Assembly: GCA_039189655.1 (NCBI GenBank)
Contig: JBCCYN010000005.1
Location: 1-63,992, forward strand
Direction: 5' to 3'
DNA from: Acuticoccus sp039189655
Lineage (GTDB): Bacteria > Pseudomonadota > Alphaproteobacteria > Rhizobiales > Amorphaceae
DNA: 63,992 bases
Positions 23,866 through 34,096 of the stretch are shown piece after piece. The notes beneath the pieces are model-generated. The model was given only the letters and a program-made list of their open reading frames with translations, ran no database searches and was not told the DNA's origin. The translations under genes were made by a program, and so were the position numbers. Positions within the stretch are counted from its first letter, which is position 1. Each line of letters begins with the position of its first letter.

Positions 23866-24816
23866 CTACGCGCTCGACGCGCCATAGTAGAGGGTGACCA
23901 CGTGCTGCGCCTCGGCAAAGAACAGCCAGCGCTCCACAATAATCCCTAAGGCGGCCGATAGTACGCCCACAAAAGCGAGCAACGTGGCGGGTGTACCTGC
24001 AACGGCCAGGGACAGTCCGGTGGCCACCAAAGGCACAGCAAATAGCGTCACCCAAGTGATCGATCTTAGTTTCTGGGCGTGCTTGCGGGCGATCTGAAAG
24101 CCCATTTCCTTCAAAAGGTAGTTTTTCTCCGTGTGCGGCGGCTCCAGCATGGAAACCTTGCCGAAGTCACCGAGCCCGGTCGCCGTTTCCGCGGTGGATT
24201 GAGAATGCCCGCCATCGAGGTGCTTCCAATAAAAGGCCTTCGAGAGGAAGGCAGCCCCGATGAGGAGAAGCGACGCGCTGGCGAACACATTTGCGTCCGC
24301 AAGATCCCAGAGCCGGGCGAGAAAACAAAGCAGAAGACCGCCCGTCATCAGAGAAAAGGCGGCGTAGCAAATGAATGTCCAGGGCGTGTGCCAGGCCCGA
24401 ATGGTTTTCAGCGAAGCATAGATCATCGCAGTGCAGTAAACGGTTGCGAGCGCCCCCGCCGCCGCCAAGAGGCCCAGTAACGCGAGCAGGCCGTCGCGCG
24501 CGCCGAACACGATCCAAAAGAACGCGAACAGCCCCGCGGGCCCGTAGGTGGCGAGCGCCGCAAGACCTTCTCTCGACAACCAGGACGAACGCCACTGGCT
24601 CATGGCGCGCCAGGCTCGTTCGGGATGGCCAAGATGCATCGTGGAGGACAAGAGCCCCGCCGTGATCAGGCCCAACGACGCGGCGAAGGCGGCGAGCGCA
24701 AAACCCCATGAGGCCGGGAGCAAGCCCAACGCATTGGCGACAGCAAGCCAAATCAGGAGCCCGTAGCCAGCCCCAGACGCAGTAGTGAAGAAGATGACCG
24801 ATTTCGCCGGATGCAC
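23866..24816 (-). CDS. soeC: Sulfite dehydrogenase membrane subunit SoeC (DmsC/NrfD type)
   Basis: 316 residues, eight predicted membrane spans. The N-terminal MHPAKSVIFFTTASGAGYGLL and STMHLGHPERAWRA segments and WSREGL-like WLSREGLAAL are typical of DmsC-family anchors. It should tie SoeAB to the cytoplasmic side of the membrane and pass electrons from sulfite to quinone. It is the third gene of soeABC, 127 bases after soeB. Confidence 0.85.
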   Translation of the reverse strand: MHPAKSVIFFTTASGAGYGLLIWLAVANALGLLPASWGFALAAFAASLGLITAGLLSSTMHLGHPERAWRAMSQWRSSWLSREGLAALATYGPAGLFAFFWIVFGARDGLLALLGLLAAAGALATVYCTAMIYASLKTIRAWHTPWTFICYAAFSLMTGGLLLCFLARLWDLADANVFASASLLLIGAAFLSKAFYWKHLDGGHSQSTAETATGLGDFGKVSMLEPPHTEKNYLLKEMGFQIARKHAQKLRSITWVTLFAVPLVATGLSLAVAGTPATLLAFVGVLSAALGIIVERWLFFAEAQHVVTLYYGASSA

Positions 24817-24943
24817 CGAATTCGCTCGCTAGCGGGGGTTGAGGGCCGTGGGTATCACGATGCCATAGGCGACACGAGCCGGAGCGGACCCGCGCGGGCG
24901 CTCCACCCAGTTTCGACAAGGCGGCGAACTGCGGCGGTCGATG

Positions 24944-25702
24944 TCAGACAGAAAGCACCTTGTCCACCCAGCGAGCGAGGAGCCCGGCGCCATCGGCGCT
25001 TTCGTCTTTGTGTTCCAGAAGGCGCGGCGCAACGGTCTGTGAGGACGAAGGTCCGGCCCGTTGGCGTGGCGGCAGGTAGCGGTTCACCGGATCGCATCCC
25101 TGCTCGGGCATCAGCGCAAAACCACCCCGCGCCTCCACGAGCTTGGACACATCGGACAGCGGATCGCCCAGATCGCCAAAGTGCCGCGCGCCCACCGGAC
25201 AGGTGGAAACGCAAGCCGGCACGCGGGATTCCCCCGGTAAGTTCTCGTTGTAAATTTTATCAACGCACAGCGTGCACTTTTTCATCACCCCTTCGTCTTC
25301 ATCGTATTCGCGCGCACCGTAGGGACAAGCCCAAGAACAAAGTTTGCAACCAATACAGATGTCAGCGTTGACAAGGACGATCCCATCTTCCTCCCGTTTA
25401 TAGGATGCGCCGGTGGGGCAAACGGTGACGCACGGCGCGTCATTGCAGTGAAGGCAAGACTTGGGAAAATGCACAGTGCGTCCCAGGCCCGTCTCTTCTT
25501 CCTCCACCTCGAAGGAATGGATGCGGTTAAACCAAACGCCGCTGGGATCGGCGCCATAGGGGTCGTAGTCAGTGAGGGGCGCGGAGTGACCGCCGGTATT
25601 CCACTCCTTGCAGTTGACCGCGCAGGCGTGGCATCCAACGCAAATATCAAGGTCGATCACAAGCCCGAGTTGCTTGTTGGTCGTTTCTGGAAGACTGGTC
25701 AT
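24944..25702 (-). CDS. soeB: Sulfite dehydrogenase iron-sulfur subunit SoeB
   Basis: 252 residues with four ferredoxin-type cysteine groups: CVGCHACAVNCKEW, CLHCNDAPCVTVCPTG, CIGCKLCSWACPYG and the split CTLC...CVSTCPVGA, enough for four [4Fe-4S] clusters. No signal peptide, so cytoplasmic. The start at MTSLPETT overlaps the soeA stop as ATGA. It carries electrons from SoeA to SoeC. Confidence 0.9.
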   Translation of the reverse strand: MTSLPETTNKQLGLVIDLDICVGCHACAVNCKEWNTGGHSAPLTDYDPYGADPSGVWFNRIHSFEVEEEETGLGRTVHFPKSCLHCNDAPCVTVCPTGASYKREEDGIVLVNADICIGCKLCSWACPYGAREYDEDEGVMKKCTLCVDKIYNENLPGESRVPACVSTCPVGARHFGDLGDPLSDVSKLVEARGGFALMPEQGCDPVNRYLPPRQRAGPSSSQTVAPRLLEHKDESADGAGLLARWVDKVLSV

Positions 25703-28700
25703 TGCGATGGATCTTCTTCGCCCGCGCCAGATTTTTGACGCTTCGATAGATTTCCGTGGCCATCGGGCAGACCGGCCACCGTCTTGGCGTACTCTTTGCG
25801 ATTGCCGATCCAATCGCGCAGCCGCGCCGGTTTTGCTCCCGTGGCAGCGCCCCTGAGGCGGGCTCCAAAGCGCGAAATAGCAGTCCCCTCGCGGTGAGCC
25901 GAAACGCTTTCGGGCACTTTCGCCGCCTCAAACAGCGGTGAGGTCACGCCAGCTTCTTCCGGCGCGCAGCGCTCCACTCGAACCCGCAGATCGTACCAGG
26001 CCGCCTGTCCTGTGACGGGGTCCGAGTTGGAGTAGCGGTATCCCCCCTCCCGCTCCGGAAGGAGTTCGGAAATGAGGTGGTTGAGAAGGAAACCGCGCTG
26101 GGCCTCAGGCGCGTCCGGATCAAGGTTCCAACCACCCTTGCGTTTGCCGATGGCGTTCCAGGTCCACACCGTGGAGGGGTGCGTTCCGTCCATCAAGCGC
26201 ACCTGCGCCTTAACGCGGCCCCGATGGCTTTCGATCCAGACCCAATCATCGTCGCCAATGCCAAGATCAGCGGCTGTCTTCCGGTTCATAAAGAGCCGGT
26301 TCTGCGCCGTGATCTGGCGAAGCCAAACGTTCTGCCCACCCCAGGAGTGGTACATGTGCATGGGACGCTGGGTGATGGCGTGGAGGGGGTAGGTTTCGTT
26401 GTCCACCACCGCTTCTTCAAAGGGCGTATACCAAATGGGCAAAGGGTCGAAGTAAGCTTTGACCCGCGCGCGATGCTTTTCGGGCGGCTGACGCGGGCCG
26501 TGGCCCTCGGCGGCCAGGCGGAATTTCTGCATGGGCTCACTATAGAGCTGCAGGATGATCGGCTCATCGCTGGGGATGAAGCCAAGCTCTTTCGCACAAG
26601 CAAGATAGCTTTTATTGACAGGCTTCATGTATTGGGCGTCTTGGGGAAACTCCCCCTGCCAAAAACAACCGTTCTCGATGTAGCGGGACAGTTGATCGGG
26701 GTTGGAAGCGCCGCGGCCATGGGTGGAGCCGTTGCCGCGCCACCCGGCAAGCGGGCCGATACCGTCCTGTCGCTGATGGTTCACCATGTAGTCGGCGTAG
26801 TTTTTGAACTTTGCACTGCCGTCATCGTTGGTAAGTCCTGGCAAGCCGAGTTGCGCCCCTAAGTGGATCAGTACCTCCTGGAAAGCTCTCACGTCCCTGT
26901 CGGGCTCCACCACCGGCTGGCGGATCGCGTCTGCGGGGCCGTGCGCGCTGGAGATGGGCCGATCCAACAGGCTGATACAGTCCCACCGCTCCAGATACGT
27001 CGTGTCGGGAAGCACCAGATCGGCGTAGGATACCATCTCCGAGTAATAAGTATCGGAATAGATTAACTTTGGGATCTTGTAGTTGCCGGCGTCGTCTTTG
27101 TCCGTGAGATATTTGATGGTGCCCGGCACGTTCATGGACGAATTCCAGCCCATGTTCGCCATGTACATCATCAGGACATCGACGGGGTAAGGGTCGCCGG
27201 CCCAGGCGTTGTGAATGACCATGTGCATGAGGCCGTGGGCGGCGACGGGGTGTTCCCACGAATAGGCCTTGTCGATGCGCACTGGCTCGCCCTCGTCGGT
27301 GAGCACCAAATCTTCCGGGCCGGTGGGATTGCCTATGGGCATGCCCCCCAGCGGCGTATCGGGCGCAAGTTTGTGTCCGGCGGGTTTTGGCCCCGGGGGG
27401 ATCGGTTTTGGAAAGGGCGCCTTGTAGCGCCAGCCCCCGGGCACATCGACGGAACCCAAGAGCACCTGAAGAATGTGGAGGGCGCGGCAGGTGTGAAAGC
27501 CGTTGGAATGTGCCGAAATCCCGCGCATCGCGTGCATGGAGATGGGCCGGCCCACGAGTTTTTCGTGTCGCCTGCCCAAAAAGTCCGTCCACGGCGTCTC
27601 CAGCACCACCTCTTGGGCAAAGGCCACATCGGCGAGTTCGGCCGCCAGCCGGCGAATGGTTTGGGCTTCGATCCCGGTGACGCTTGCTGCGCGGTCGGGA
27701 CTGTACTCCTTGGAAAGGAAGCGGCGAGCCAAGTGCTCGAAGGCGGGGCGCGCAGTGCGGCCGTCGACAAGGGTGTATTCGCCGGTAAGGGCCGGCTTCA
27801 CATCCGTGACCGCCGACGCAGGGGCTTGGGTTGTAAGGTCAAAGACCAGCGGCTTACCGGTATCGTCGCGGGCGAATAGCCCGTGATCGGCAGCGCCCGG
27901 ATCGTCAATCACCAGCCACGGGGCGTTGGTGTAGCGGCCAAGATAGCCAAAGTCGATCTTCTCGGCCCGCAAGAGTTCGTGGATGAGTGCAAAGATGAAT
28001 AGCCCGTCCGTGCCCGGCCGGATACCGATCCATTCATCGGCGATGGCCGAATAGCCGGTGCGACACGGATTGACGGAGACGAACTTGGTGCCGCCCCGGG
28101 TGCGCATCTTGCCGAGGCCGATTTTGATGGGGTTGGAATCGTGGTCTTCCGCCACGCCAAAGAGCATGAAATACTTAGTCAAATCCCAGTCGGGCTCGCC
28201 AAACTCCCAAAACGCACCGCCGAGGGTGTAGAGCCCGCCGGCCGCCATGTTCACCGAGCAAAAGCCCCCGTGAGCGGCAAAGTTAGGGGTGCCGAACTGG
28301 GCAGCCCACCAGCCGGTGAGCGATTGGCTCTGATCCCGCCCGGTGAAGAAGGCGAGCTTTTTGGGATCTTTGGCCCGCACCTCCGACAGCCAGCCCACCG
28401 CCGTCGCGATCGCCTCATCCCACTCGATCTCTTCGAACTCGCCGGAGCCCCGTTCGCCCACACGCTTCAGCGGCTTGGTAAGGCGCGCGGGGGAGTAGTG
28501 GTTCATGATCCCCGCCGATCCCTTGGCGCAAAGAACGCCCTTGTTTACGGGGTGGTCGGGGTTGCCTTCGATGTAGCGAACGGTTCCGTCCTTCAGATAA
28601 ACGCGGATGCCGCAGCGACAGGCGCACATGTAGCAGGTGGTGGTCTTCACCTCGTCCGCCACGGCAGGCGTAAGATCGACGTCCTCCCGGACAGTCTTGA

Positions 28701-28725
28701 ACGGATTTAGCACGGCGCTCCTCAA
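25699..28725 (-). CDS. soeA: Sulfite dehydrogenase (quinone) molybdopterin subunit SoeA
   Basis: 1008 residues of the DMSO-reductase superfamily. C31, C34, C38 and C66 (CYMCACRCG...GVLCAKG) bind a [4Fe-4S] cluster. GGFCSVNMAAGG probably supplies the molybdenum ligand cysteine. The C-terminal cap contains RPMHMYHSWGGQNVWLRQI, which resembles cofactor-binding loops of this group. There is no Tat signal, which fits cytoplasmic SoeA and argues against the periplasmic thiosulfate/polysulfide reductases. It oxidises sulfite to sulfate, e.g. from taurine or thiosulfate breakdown. The adjacent tauE-type exporter and anion transporter support sulfite. Tetrathionate or arsenite homologues are less likely alternatives. 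Confidence 0.88.
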   Translation of the reverse strand: MRSAVLNPFKTVREDVDLTPAVADEVKTTTCYMCACRCGIRVYLKDGTVRYIEGNPDHPVNKGVLCAKGSAGIMNHYSPARLTKPLKRVGERGSGEFEEIEWDEAIATAVGWLSEVRAKDPKKLAFFTGRDQSQSLTGWWAAQFGTPNFAAHGGFCSVNMAAGGLYTLGGAFWEFGEPDWDLTKYFMLFGVAEDHDSNPIKIGLGKMRTRGGTKFVSVNPCRTGYSAIADEWIGIRPGTDGLFIFALIHELLRAEKIDFGYLGRYTNAPWLVIDDPGAADHGLFARDDTGKPLVFDLTTQAPASAVTDVKPALTGEYTLVDGRTARPAFEHLARRFLSKEYSPDRAASVTGIEAQTIRRLAAELADVAFAQEVVLETPWTDFLGRRHEKLVGRPISMHAMRGISAHSNGFHTCRALHILQVLLGSVDVPGGWRYKAPFPKPIPPGPKPAGHKLAPDTPLGGMPIGNPTGPEDLVLTDEGEPVRIDKAYSWEHPVAAHGLMHMVIHNAWAGDPYPVDVLMMYMANMGWNSSMNVPGTIKYLTDKDDAGNYKIPKLIYSDTYYSEMVSYADLVLPDTTYLERWDCISLLDRPISSAHGPADAIRQPVVEPDRDVRAFQEVLIHLGAQLGLPGLTNDDGSAKFKNYADYMVNHQRQDGIGPLAGWRGNGSTHGRGASNPDQLSRYIENGCFWQGEFPQDAQYMKPVNKSYLACAKELGFIPSDEPIILQLYSEPMQKFRLAAEGHGPRQPPEKHRARVKAYFDPLPIWYTPFEEAVVDNETYPLHAITQRPMHMYHSWGGQNVWLRQITAQNRLFMNRKTAADLGIGDDDWVWIESHRGRVKAQVRLMDGTHPSTVWTWNAIGKRKGGWNLDPDAPEAQRGFLLNHLISELLPEREGGYRYSNSDPVTGQAAWYDLRVRVERCAPEEAGVTSPLFEAAKVPESVSAHREGTAISRFGARLRGAATGAKPARLRDWIGNRKEYAKTVAGLPDGHGNLSKRQKSGAGEEDPSQ

Positions 28726-28970
28726 CGCCCGGCCGCAGGAACGACCGGACTATCTGCCGTGCTCGGCACGGCTTGTTTGACGCCTAGTTTACACACTAGA
28801 GAAATTCCAGCCAGCATGTGCATTTTGCCGCAGTCTGCTGGGGACAGATACCGATCGGGGGGCGGAGCACGCGAACCGAGCCAACAACCTTCGCCGCCAT
28901 GGGAAAATAGGATTTTCCGTTGCGATTCAGTGCGCTAGAGACAGCGGGCCTACGAGTTCTGGACTCGTGC

Positions 28971-29963
28971 CTAGCGGGCGATCATCACGGAGTTGCTGGC
29001 ATTTTGGAGAACTGCGAGGGATGTGCTGGCGCTCAATAGCCGACGCAGCCCGGTCTTTGAGCGGGACGACATGACGATAACCGAGTAGCCCCGCCCCTCT
29101 TCGATGATCGCTTCGGCCGGCTCGCCCACCATCACTTTCTTTCCGAAAATCGGGATGCCCGCCTCTTTGATGGCAGCCTCAGCGTTGGCAATGGCCGTCT
29201 CCGCTGAGGACCGCTCCTCCTCGCTGGGCGCCACGGCAAAAAGGTGGATGGGGCACATGCACCGGCCGGCAATCTCCGCATCGCGCCGCGCCGCCTGGAT
29301 CGACTCCGGATTGTCCCAGACGCAAACCAGATGGCCGTGGCTCTCTTCCAGTTCGCGCGCCACAAGGACGGTGCCAGTATGCTCCCGGGCAACGGTTTCG
29401 GCGGTTTGCCTGGTGATTTTCCCAGCAGCTCCCTCGCGCTCTTCCGACATAGCGACGATCACGAGGTCCGGCTCGGAGCGCTCGCACTCCTCCAGGATGC
29501 CTCGGGCATGGGTCGGGGCGACGGCAAGCTTGAGGCAGATGGTGCGGCCATCACCGCCCTCATACTCCATGCTGTAATCGCCAAGGGGATCGCCCTGAAC
29601 ATCCACATGGCGGGACTGGGCTTCCCATTCTGGGGAAAGAAATCCGAGCTCGATCAACGTATCGCGGGCTTGGTTGAGGGCATTCTTGCCCGGCAGTTCG
29701 AGGCCCCAACTGAGCATATTCTCACGCGCCACCGCGATTTCCATGCCACCCGTTTCCAGACCTTGGTCTGCCGGTCGCACAAAAAGGAGCGTAAGGTCGG
29801 CGTCGGTGCCGGAACCGATGCGCACGGCGTATCGCAGGGCGCGGTTCGATTCCTCAGAATTGTCGATGCAAACAAGGATGCGAAAACGCGCCCCCGCCTG
29901 ACCGCGCAGCGGCGGAAGATCAGGACCGGCCACAGGATGTTCTGCGCTCAACATCGCCTCCAA
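28971..29963 (-). CDS. Universal stress protein, tandem domains
   Basis: 330 residues. The first Usp domain starts ARFRILVCIDNSEESNRALR and ends EHTGTVLVARE; the second, from about 210, is more diverged and ends IVMSSRSKTGLRRLLS and NSVMIAR. It follows the SLC13 gene by two bases, so the two are one transcript, and lies 245 bases upstream of soeA. Such Usp proteins commonly accompany anion transporters; function unknown. Confidence 0.8.
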   Translation of the reverse strand: MEAMLSAEHPVAGPDLPPLRGQAGARFRILVCIDNSEESNRALRYAVRIGSGTDADLTLLFVRPADQGLETGGMEIAVARENMLSWGLELPGKNALNQARDTLIELGFLSPEWEAQSRHVDVQGDPLGDYSMEYEGGDGRTICLKLAVAPTHARGILEECERSEPDLVIVAMSEEREGAAGKITRQTAETVAREHTGTVLVARELEESHGHLVCVWDNPESIQAARRDAEIAGRCMCPIHLFAVAPSEEERSSAETAIANAEAAIKEAGIPIFGKKVMVGEPAEAIIEEGRGYSVIVMSSRSKTGLRRLLSASTSLAVLQNASNSVMIAR

Positions 29964-29965
29964 GG

Positions 29966-31444
29966 TCAGCCAAGAAGCGGCCAGTAAAACGCGGCCATGA
30001 ACACCAGCACGAGGATAGACAGCACCACCGGTCCAATGCCGGCCCGAACAAAGTCACCCGGCCGCACGAGGCCGGAGGAATAGATGATCGTGCAGGCCGG
30101 CGTTCCGATCACCGAAAGGAAAGCAAAGCCCGAGCCGATGGCCGTGGCAAATCCCGCCGTAATGACGCTTTCGCCGGCGCCTTGAGCCATCTGCAGCGTG
30201 AGCGGGCCAATGACAGCCACCGCCGCACCATTGGACATGATGTTGGATGCTCCGGCCGAAATGACGGCGATGGCCGCGGTGAGCCCCAAACCGTCGTCCA
30301 ACCCGAGGGTTCCCAAAAGCCCGAGGGCAATGCTCGCCACGGATTGAGCCGCGCCGGTGTTGATGAGTTCCAGGCCGAGGGAAATGAGCGCGCCGTAAAG
30401 GACAACCACGCCCCAGTTCACGCCGGCATTGAGATCGGCCCAGCGCACGAGGCCCGTGATGAGCAGGAACGCGACGGCCACAAACGCCACCGGCCCATAG
30501 CCGAAGGCGCCGGAAAACATCACCCACCCCACCACCGTGAGCGCAAAGACGCCCGCCACCGCGTAGTCGCGCCCCCCCATGGGCGGCTCCTTGGCGAGCT
30601 GCAGCTTCATCGCGGCGACGGCGTCGGCGAAATCCGCCGAGCGAGGCCGAAACGTGGCGATGAGGAGCGCGGCAATCAGCGGCGCGAGCACGAGAAAGAC
30701 CGGCGCGGCGTAAAGCACCCAGGTGACGTAATCGACCGTCGGTTGGGCGAGCGGCGTAGCAGATGAAGCGTCCCCGGCCGGCGCGGCAAAACCCTCCCAC
30801 AGGGCAAGGACGATGGCATTGCGCGCTGCCCCCGCCGGCGTTGCAATGGCGGCAATGGCGCAACCATAGGCAATCGAAAACAAGAGAACCGGCGCCACGC
30901 GCCGGATTTGCGCGGGGTCGTTGGCAGCATGGCGCACCAGGGTAATGGCGACCGGAAGCATCATCGCCGCCACGGTGTGTTCGCCAATCAGTGCCGCCAG
31001 AGCGCCCGAGACCAACGTCAACCCGAAACAGACGCTGACAACGCTTCCCCCCGTGACACGCACGATCAAGGCCGCAATGCGCCTGTCGAGGCGCTGCTTG
31101 ACCATGGCGACGGAAAGCATCAAGGCGCCCAAAATGAAGAGCACCGCGTCGCTCATCAGGCTCTGGGCCACTGCCGTCGAGCTTCGCCCCAGGAAAAGCA
31201 CCTGCCCCACGACGATGAGGAGCGCCACTGCCGGCGCCGGGATCGGCTCCGTGACGAAGAGGACCGCCGCGCCCACCAAAAGGATGAGCGCCCCGTAGCC
31301 CGCGGGGGAAAACCCAGACGGTGGACCGAGAGCAACGAGGATCGCACCGAGCCCCACCACCAGCCAAAGCCAGCGCTTTTCCCACAGGAAGTAGCCAAAG
31401 CCGCGCAGCGGGAGTGCGCGGCGGCGATGGGAAAGGCTTACCAC
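29966..31444 (-). CDS. SLC13/DASS family divalent anion transporter
   Basis: 492 residues, about 11-12 membrane spans. The duplicated DASS pattern shows as ALMLSVAMVKQRLDRRIA and EHTVAAMMLPVA in the first half and GASNIMSNGAAVAVIGPL plus SVIGTPACTIIYSSG in the second; the SNT-like substrate motif is present in the second half as SNIMSNGA. Members move sulfate, dicarboxylates or related anions with sodium. Lying in one transcript with a Usp and upstream of soeABC, it may carry sulfate or a sulfonate. Confidence 0.85.
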   Translation of the reverse strand: MVSLSHRRRALPLRGFGYFLWEKRWLWLVVGLGAILVALGPPSGFSPAGYGALILLVGAAVLFVTEPIPAPAVALLIVVGQVLFLGRSSTAVAQSLMSDAVLFILGALMLSVAMVKQRLDRRIAALIVRVTGGSVVSVCFGLTLVSGALAALIGEHTVAAMMLPVAITLVRHAANDPAQIRRVAPVLLFSIAYGCAIAAIATPAGAARNAIVLALWEGFAAPAGDASSATPLAQPTVDYVTWVLYAAPVFLVLAPLIAALLIATFRPRSADFADAVAAMKLQLAKEPPMGGRDYAVAGVFALTVVGWVMFSGAFGYGPVAFVAVAFLLITGLVRWADLNAGVNWGVVVLYGALISLGLELINTGAAQSVASIALGLLGTLGLDDGLGLTAAIAVISAGASNIMSNGAAVAVIGPLTLQMAQGAGESVITAGFATAIGSGFAFLSVIGTPACTIIYSSGLVRPGDFVRAGIGPVVLSILVLVFMAAFYWPLLG

Positions 31445-31573
31445 CGCCTAAATCCCCCCGGTCGGCGTGGCGTTGAATGGGACCCTCACCAGAGCCCACC
31501 GGGCGTTTTGGCAGTCTCGATGTCGCGCGAAAGTGGGGTGTCGCTATAGAACAAAACGGCTACATTCCCCACC

Positions 31574-34096
31574 GTGCAAAAGCTCATCACCGCGCCCGAC
31601 CCTGAAACACTCCCAACGCCATTTGGCGAGTGGTTCGCCGAGCGCGGCTGGGAACCACGCCCACACCAAATCGCACTCCTCAAAAAGGCGCAGGAAAACC
31701 ACTCCACCCTCCTTATCGCGCCGACCGGCGCCGGCAAAACGTTGGCCGGCTTTTTGCCAAGCCTGATGGAGCTGGCGGAGCAAAACCGCGCCCGTAACGC
31801 ACCGGTGCGTGAGGGGCCGCACACACTCTACATCTCCCCGCTCAAAGCCTTGGCGGTCGACATCGCCCGCAACCTTACAACGCCCATTGCGGAAATGGGC
31901 CTTCCCATTGCCATCGAGACCCGCACCGGCGACACACCCCAAAACCGCCGCCGCCGCCAGAAGGACAACCCGCCCGACATTTTGCTGACCACGGCCGAGC
32001 AGGTGGCGCTGCTCATCAGCCAGCCCGATGCCGCGCGGTTCTTCAGCGAACTCAAGGTGGTGATCGTCGACGAGCTTCACTCCCTCGTCACCTCCAAGCG
32101 CGGCGATCTTCTGTCCCTCGGGATCGCAAGGCTGCGCCAGCACGCGCCGACGCTGCGCACCGTCGGCCTTTCCGCCACCGTTGCTCACCCGGATGATCTG
32201 CGGGGCTGGCTCGTGCCCCAAGCCGAGGGCGCTGCGGCGATGGCCGACCTCATCGTCGTGGAAGGCGGCGCAAAGCCCGACGTGTCGATCCTGAAGTCAA
32301 GCGCACGGGTGCCCTGGTCGGGGCACATGACGCGATGGGCCCTCACCGACATCTACCGCCTCATCAAAGAGCACGGCACGACGCTCGTCTTCGTCAACAC
32401 CCGAAGCCAGGCCGAAATGCTGTTCCACGAGCTGTGGCGCATCAACGAAGACACCTTGCCCATTGCCCTCCACCACGGCTCCCTCGACCGCCAGCAGCGC
32501 CGCAAGGTGGAGGCCGCGATGGCGGAGAACAAGCTGGCCGCTGTCGTCTGCACCTCCACCCTCGATCTCGGTATCGACTGGGGGGGTGTGGACCTCGTCG
32601 TCCACGTGGGGGCCCCCAAGGGAGCCTCGCGCCTTGCCCAGCGCATCGGCCGCGCCAACCACCGCATGGACGAGCCGTCGAAGGCGATCCTGGTCCCGTC
32701 CAACCGGTTTGAGGTGATGGAATGCCAGGCAGCCCTCGACGCATCCTACCTTGGCCACCAGGACACTCCGCCAGTGCGCGACGGTTCTCTGGACGTTTTA
32801 GCCCAACACGTCCTGGGCATGGCCGTCGCGGCCCCGTTCGATGCCTCCGACCTTTACGACGAGCTTTGTTCGGCCTTTCCCTACCGCAAACTCGACTGGG
32901 AGACATTTGAGCGGGTGGTGGATTTCGTCGCCACCGGCGGATACGCCCTGCGCAGCTACGATCGCTTCGCCAAGATCAAGCGCCGCAAGGACGGGCTCTG
33001 GCGTCTGTCGCACCCGCGCATCGGCCAACAATACCGGCTCAACATCGGCTCCATTGTCGAAATTCCCACCCTCAACGTTCGCCTGGTGGGAAAGCGCGGC
33101 AAGACGCTCACCCGCGGCGGGCGCATGCTCGGCACCATCGAAGAGTATTTTGTGAACACCCTCGCGCCGGGGGATACGTTCCTCTTCTCCGGCCAGTGCC
33201 TGCGCCTTGAAGGGATCCGCGAGAACGACGCCCTCGTTACCAAATCCCAAATGAAAGAGCCGAAAATCCCCTACTACGGCGGCTCAAAGTTTCCTCTCAC
33301 AACCTACCTGGCCAGTGTGGTGCGGCAGATGCTTGCTGATCCCTCCCACCGGGAGGCGCTCCCCGAGCAGGTGCGCGACTGGCTCGACATCCAGGCCAAA
33401 CGCTCCCGCCTTCCCGCCCGCGAAGAGCTCTTGATCGAAACCTTCCCGCGCGGGCGGCGGCATTACATCGTCGCCTACCCCTTTGAGGGCCGCCTCGCGC
33501 ACCAGACGTTGGGGATGCTCCTCACCCGCCGCCTAGAGCGGATGCGGCTTAAACCCATGGGCTATGTCGCCAGCGACTACGCCCTCGCCATCTGGGGCCT
33601 CGCGGACTACTCCACCGCGTTCAACGGCACGAAAAAGGCCAAGGGCCGTACCATGGCCGACCTCTTCGCCGAAGACCTCCTGGGCGATGATCTCGACGAG
33701 TGGCTTGCCCAATCAATCCTTATGAAGCGCACGTTTCGCGCCTGCGCGCAGATCGCCCAACTCATCGAGCGACGCCATCCGGGCAAGGAGAAAACTGGCC
33801 GGCAAGTCACGGTGTCCACCGACCTCGTCTATGACGTCCTGCGCTCACACGAGCCGGACCACATCCTCCTGCGCGCCACCTGGGCGGACGCGGCAACGGG
33901 GCTCCTCGACATTCGCCGGCTTGGGACAATGCTCGCCCGGGTCAAGAGCGACATCGTTCACCAGCCACTGGAGCGGATTTCCCCACTCGCCGTTCCCATT
34001 ATGCTCGAAATCGGCAAAGAGATTGTGCATGGTGAGGCGTCTGAGGAGCTGCTCGCAGAAGCGGCGGAGTCGTTGGTGTCGGAGGCAATGGCGTGA
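31574..34096 (+). CDS. Ligase-associated DEXH-box helicase (Lhr family)
   Basis: 840 residues. Helicase motifs: Walker A APTGAGKTLAGFLP, Ib-like YISPLKALAVD, DELH box VIVDELHSLV, motif III VGLSATVAHP, motif V STLDLGIDWGGVDLV and motif VI QRIGRANHRMD. The long C-terminal part (about 430-840) is the winged-helix/Lhr-core domain. It is the form found with ATP-dependent DNA ligase and PdeM in 'ligase-associated' repair clusters. The GTG start fits the family N-terminus. The last codons overlap the phosphoesterase gene by four bases. No ligase or nuclease gene is next to it. Confidence 0.92.
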   Translation: MQKLITAPDPETLPTPFGEWFAERGWEPRPHQIALLKKAQENHSTLLIAPTGAGKTLAGFLPSLMELAEQNRARNAPVREGPHTLYISPLKALAVDIARNLTTPIAEMGLPIAIETRTGDTPQNRRRRQKDNPPDILLTTAEQVALLISQPDAARFFSELKVVIVDELHSLVTSKRGDLLSLGIARLRQHAPTLRTVGLSATVAHPDDLRGWLVPQAEGAAAMADLIVVEGGAKPDVSILKSSARVPWSGHMTRWALTDIYRLIKEHGTTLVFVNTRSQAEMLFHELWRINEDTLPIALHHGSLDRQQRRKVEAAMAENKLAAVVCTSTLDLGIDWGGVDLVVHVGAPKGASRLAQRIGRANHRMDEPSKAILVPSNRFEVMECQAALDASYLGHQDTPPVRDGSLDVLAQHVLGMAVAAPFDASDLYDELCSAFPYRKLDWETFERVVDFVATGGYALRSYDRFAKIKRRKDGLWRLSHPRIGQQYRLNIGSIVEIPTLNVRLVGKRGKTLTRGGRMLGTIEEYFVNTLAPGDTFLFSGQCLRLEGIRENDALVTKSQMKEPKIPYYGGSKFPLTTYLASVVRQMLADPSHREALPEQVRDWLDIQAKRSRLPAREELLIETFPRGRRHYIVAYPFEGRLAHQTLGMLLTRRLERMRLKPMGYVASDYALAIWGLADYSTAFNGTKKAKGRTMADLFAEDLLGDDLDEWLAQSILMKRTFRACAQIAQLIERRHPGKEKTGRQVTVSTDLVYDVLRSHEPDHILLRATWADAATGLLDIRRLGTMLARVKSDIVHQPLERISPLAVPIMLEIGKEIVHGEASEELLAEAAESLVSEAMA

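Noticed and set aside
30054..31499. 481-residue frame overlapping the SLC13 gene in another frame
   Set aside because: Gly/Arg/His-rich shadow without membrane pattern; the SLC13 frame has clear DASS motifs.
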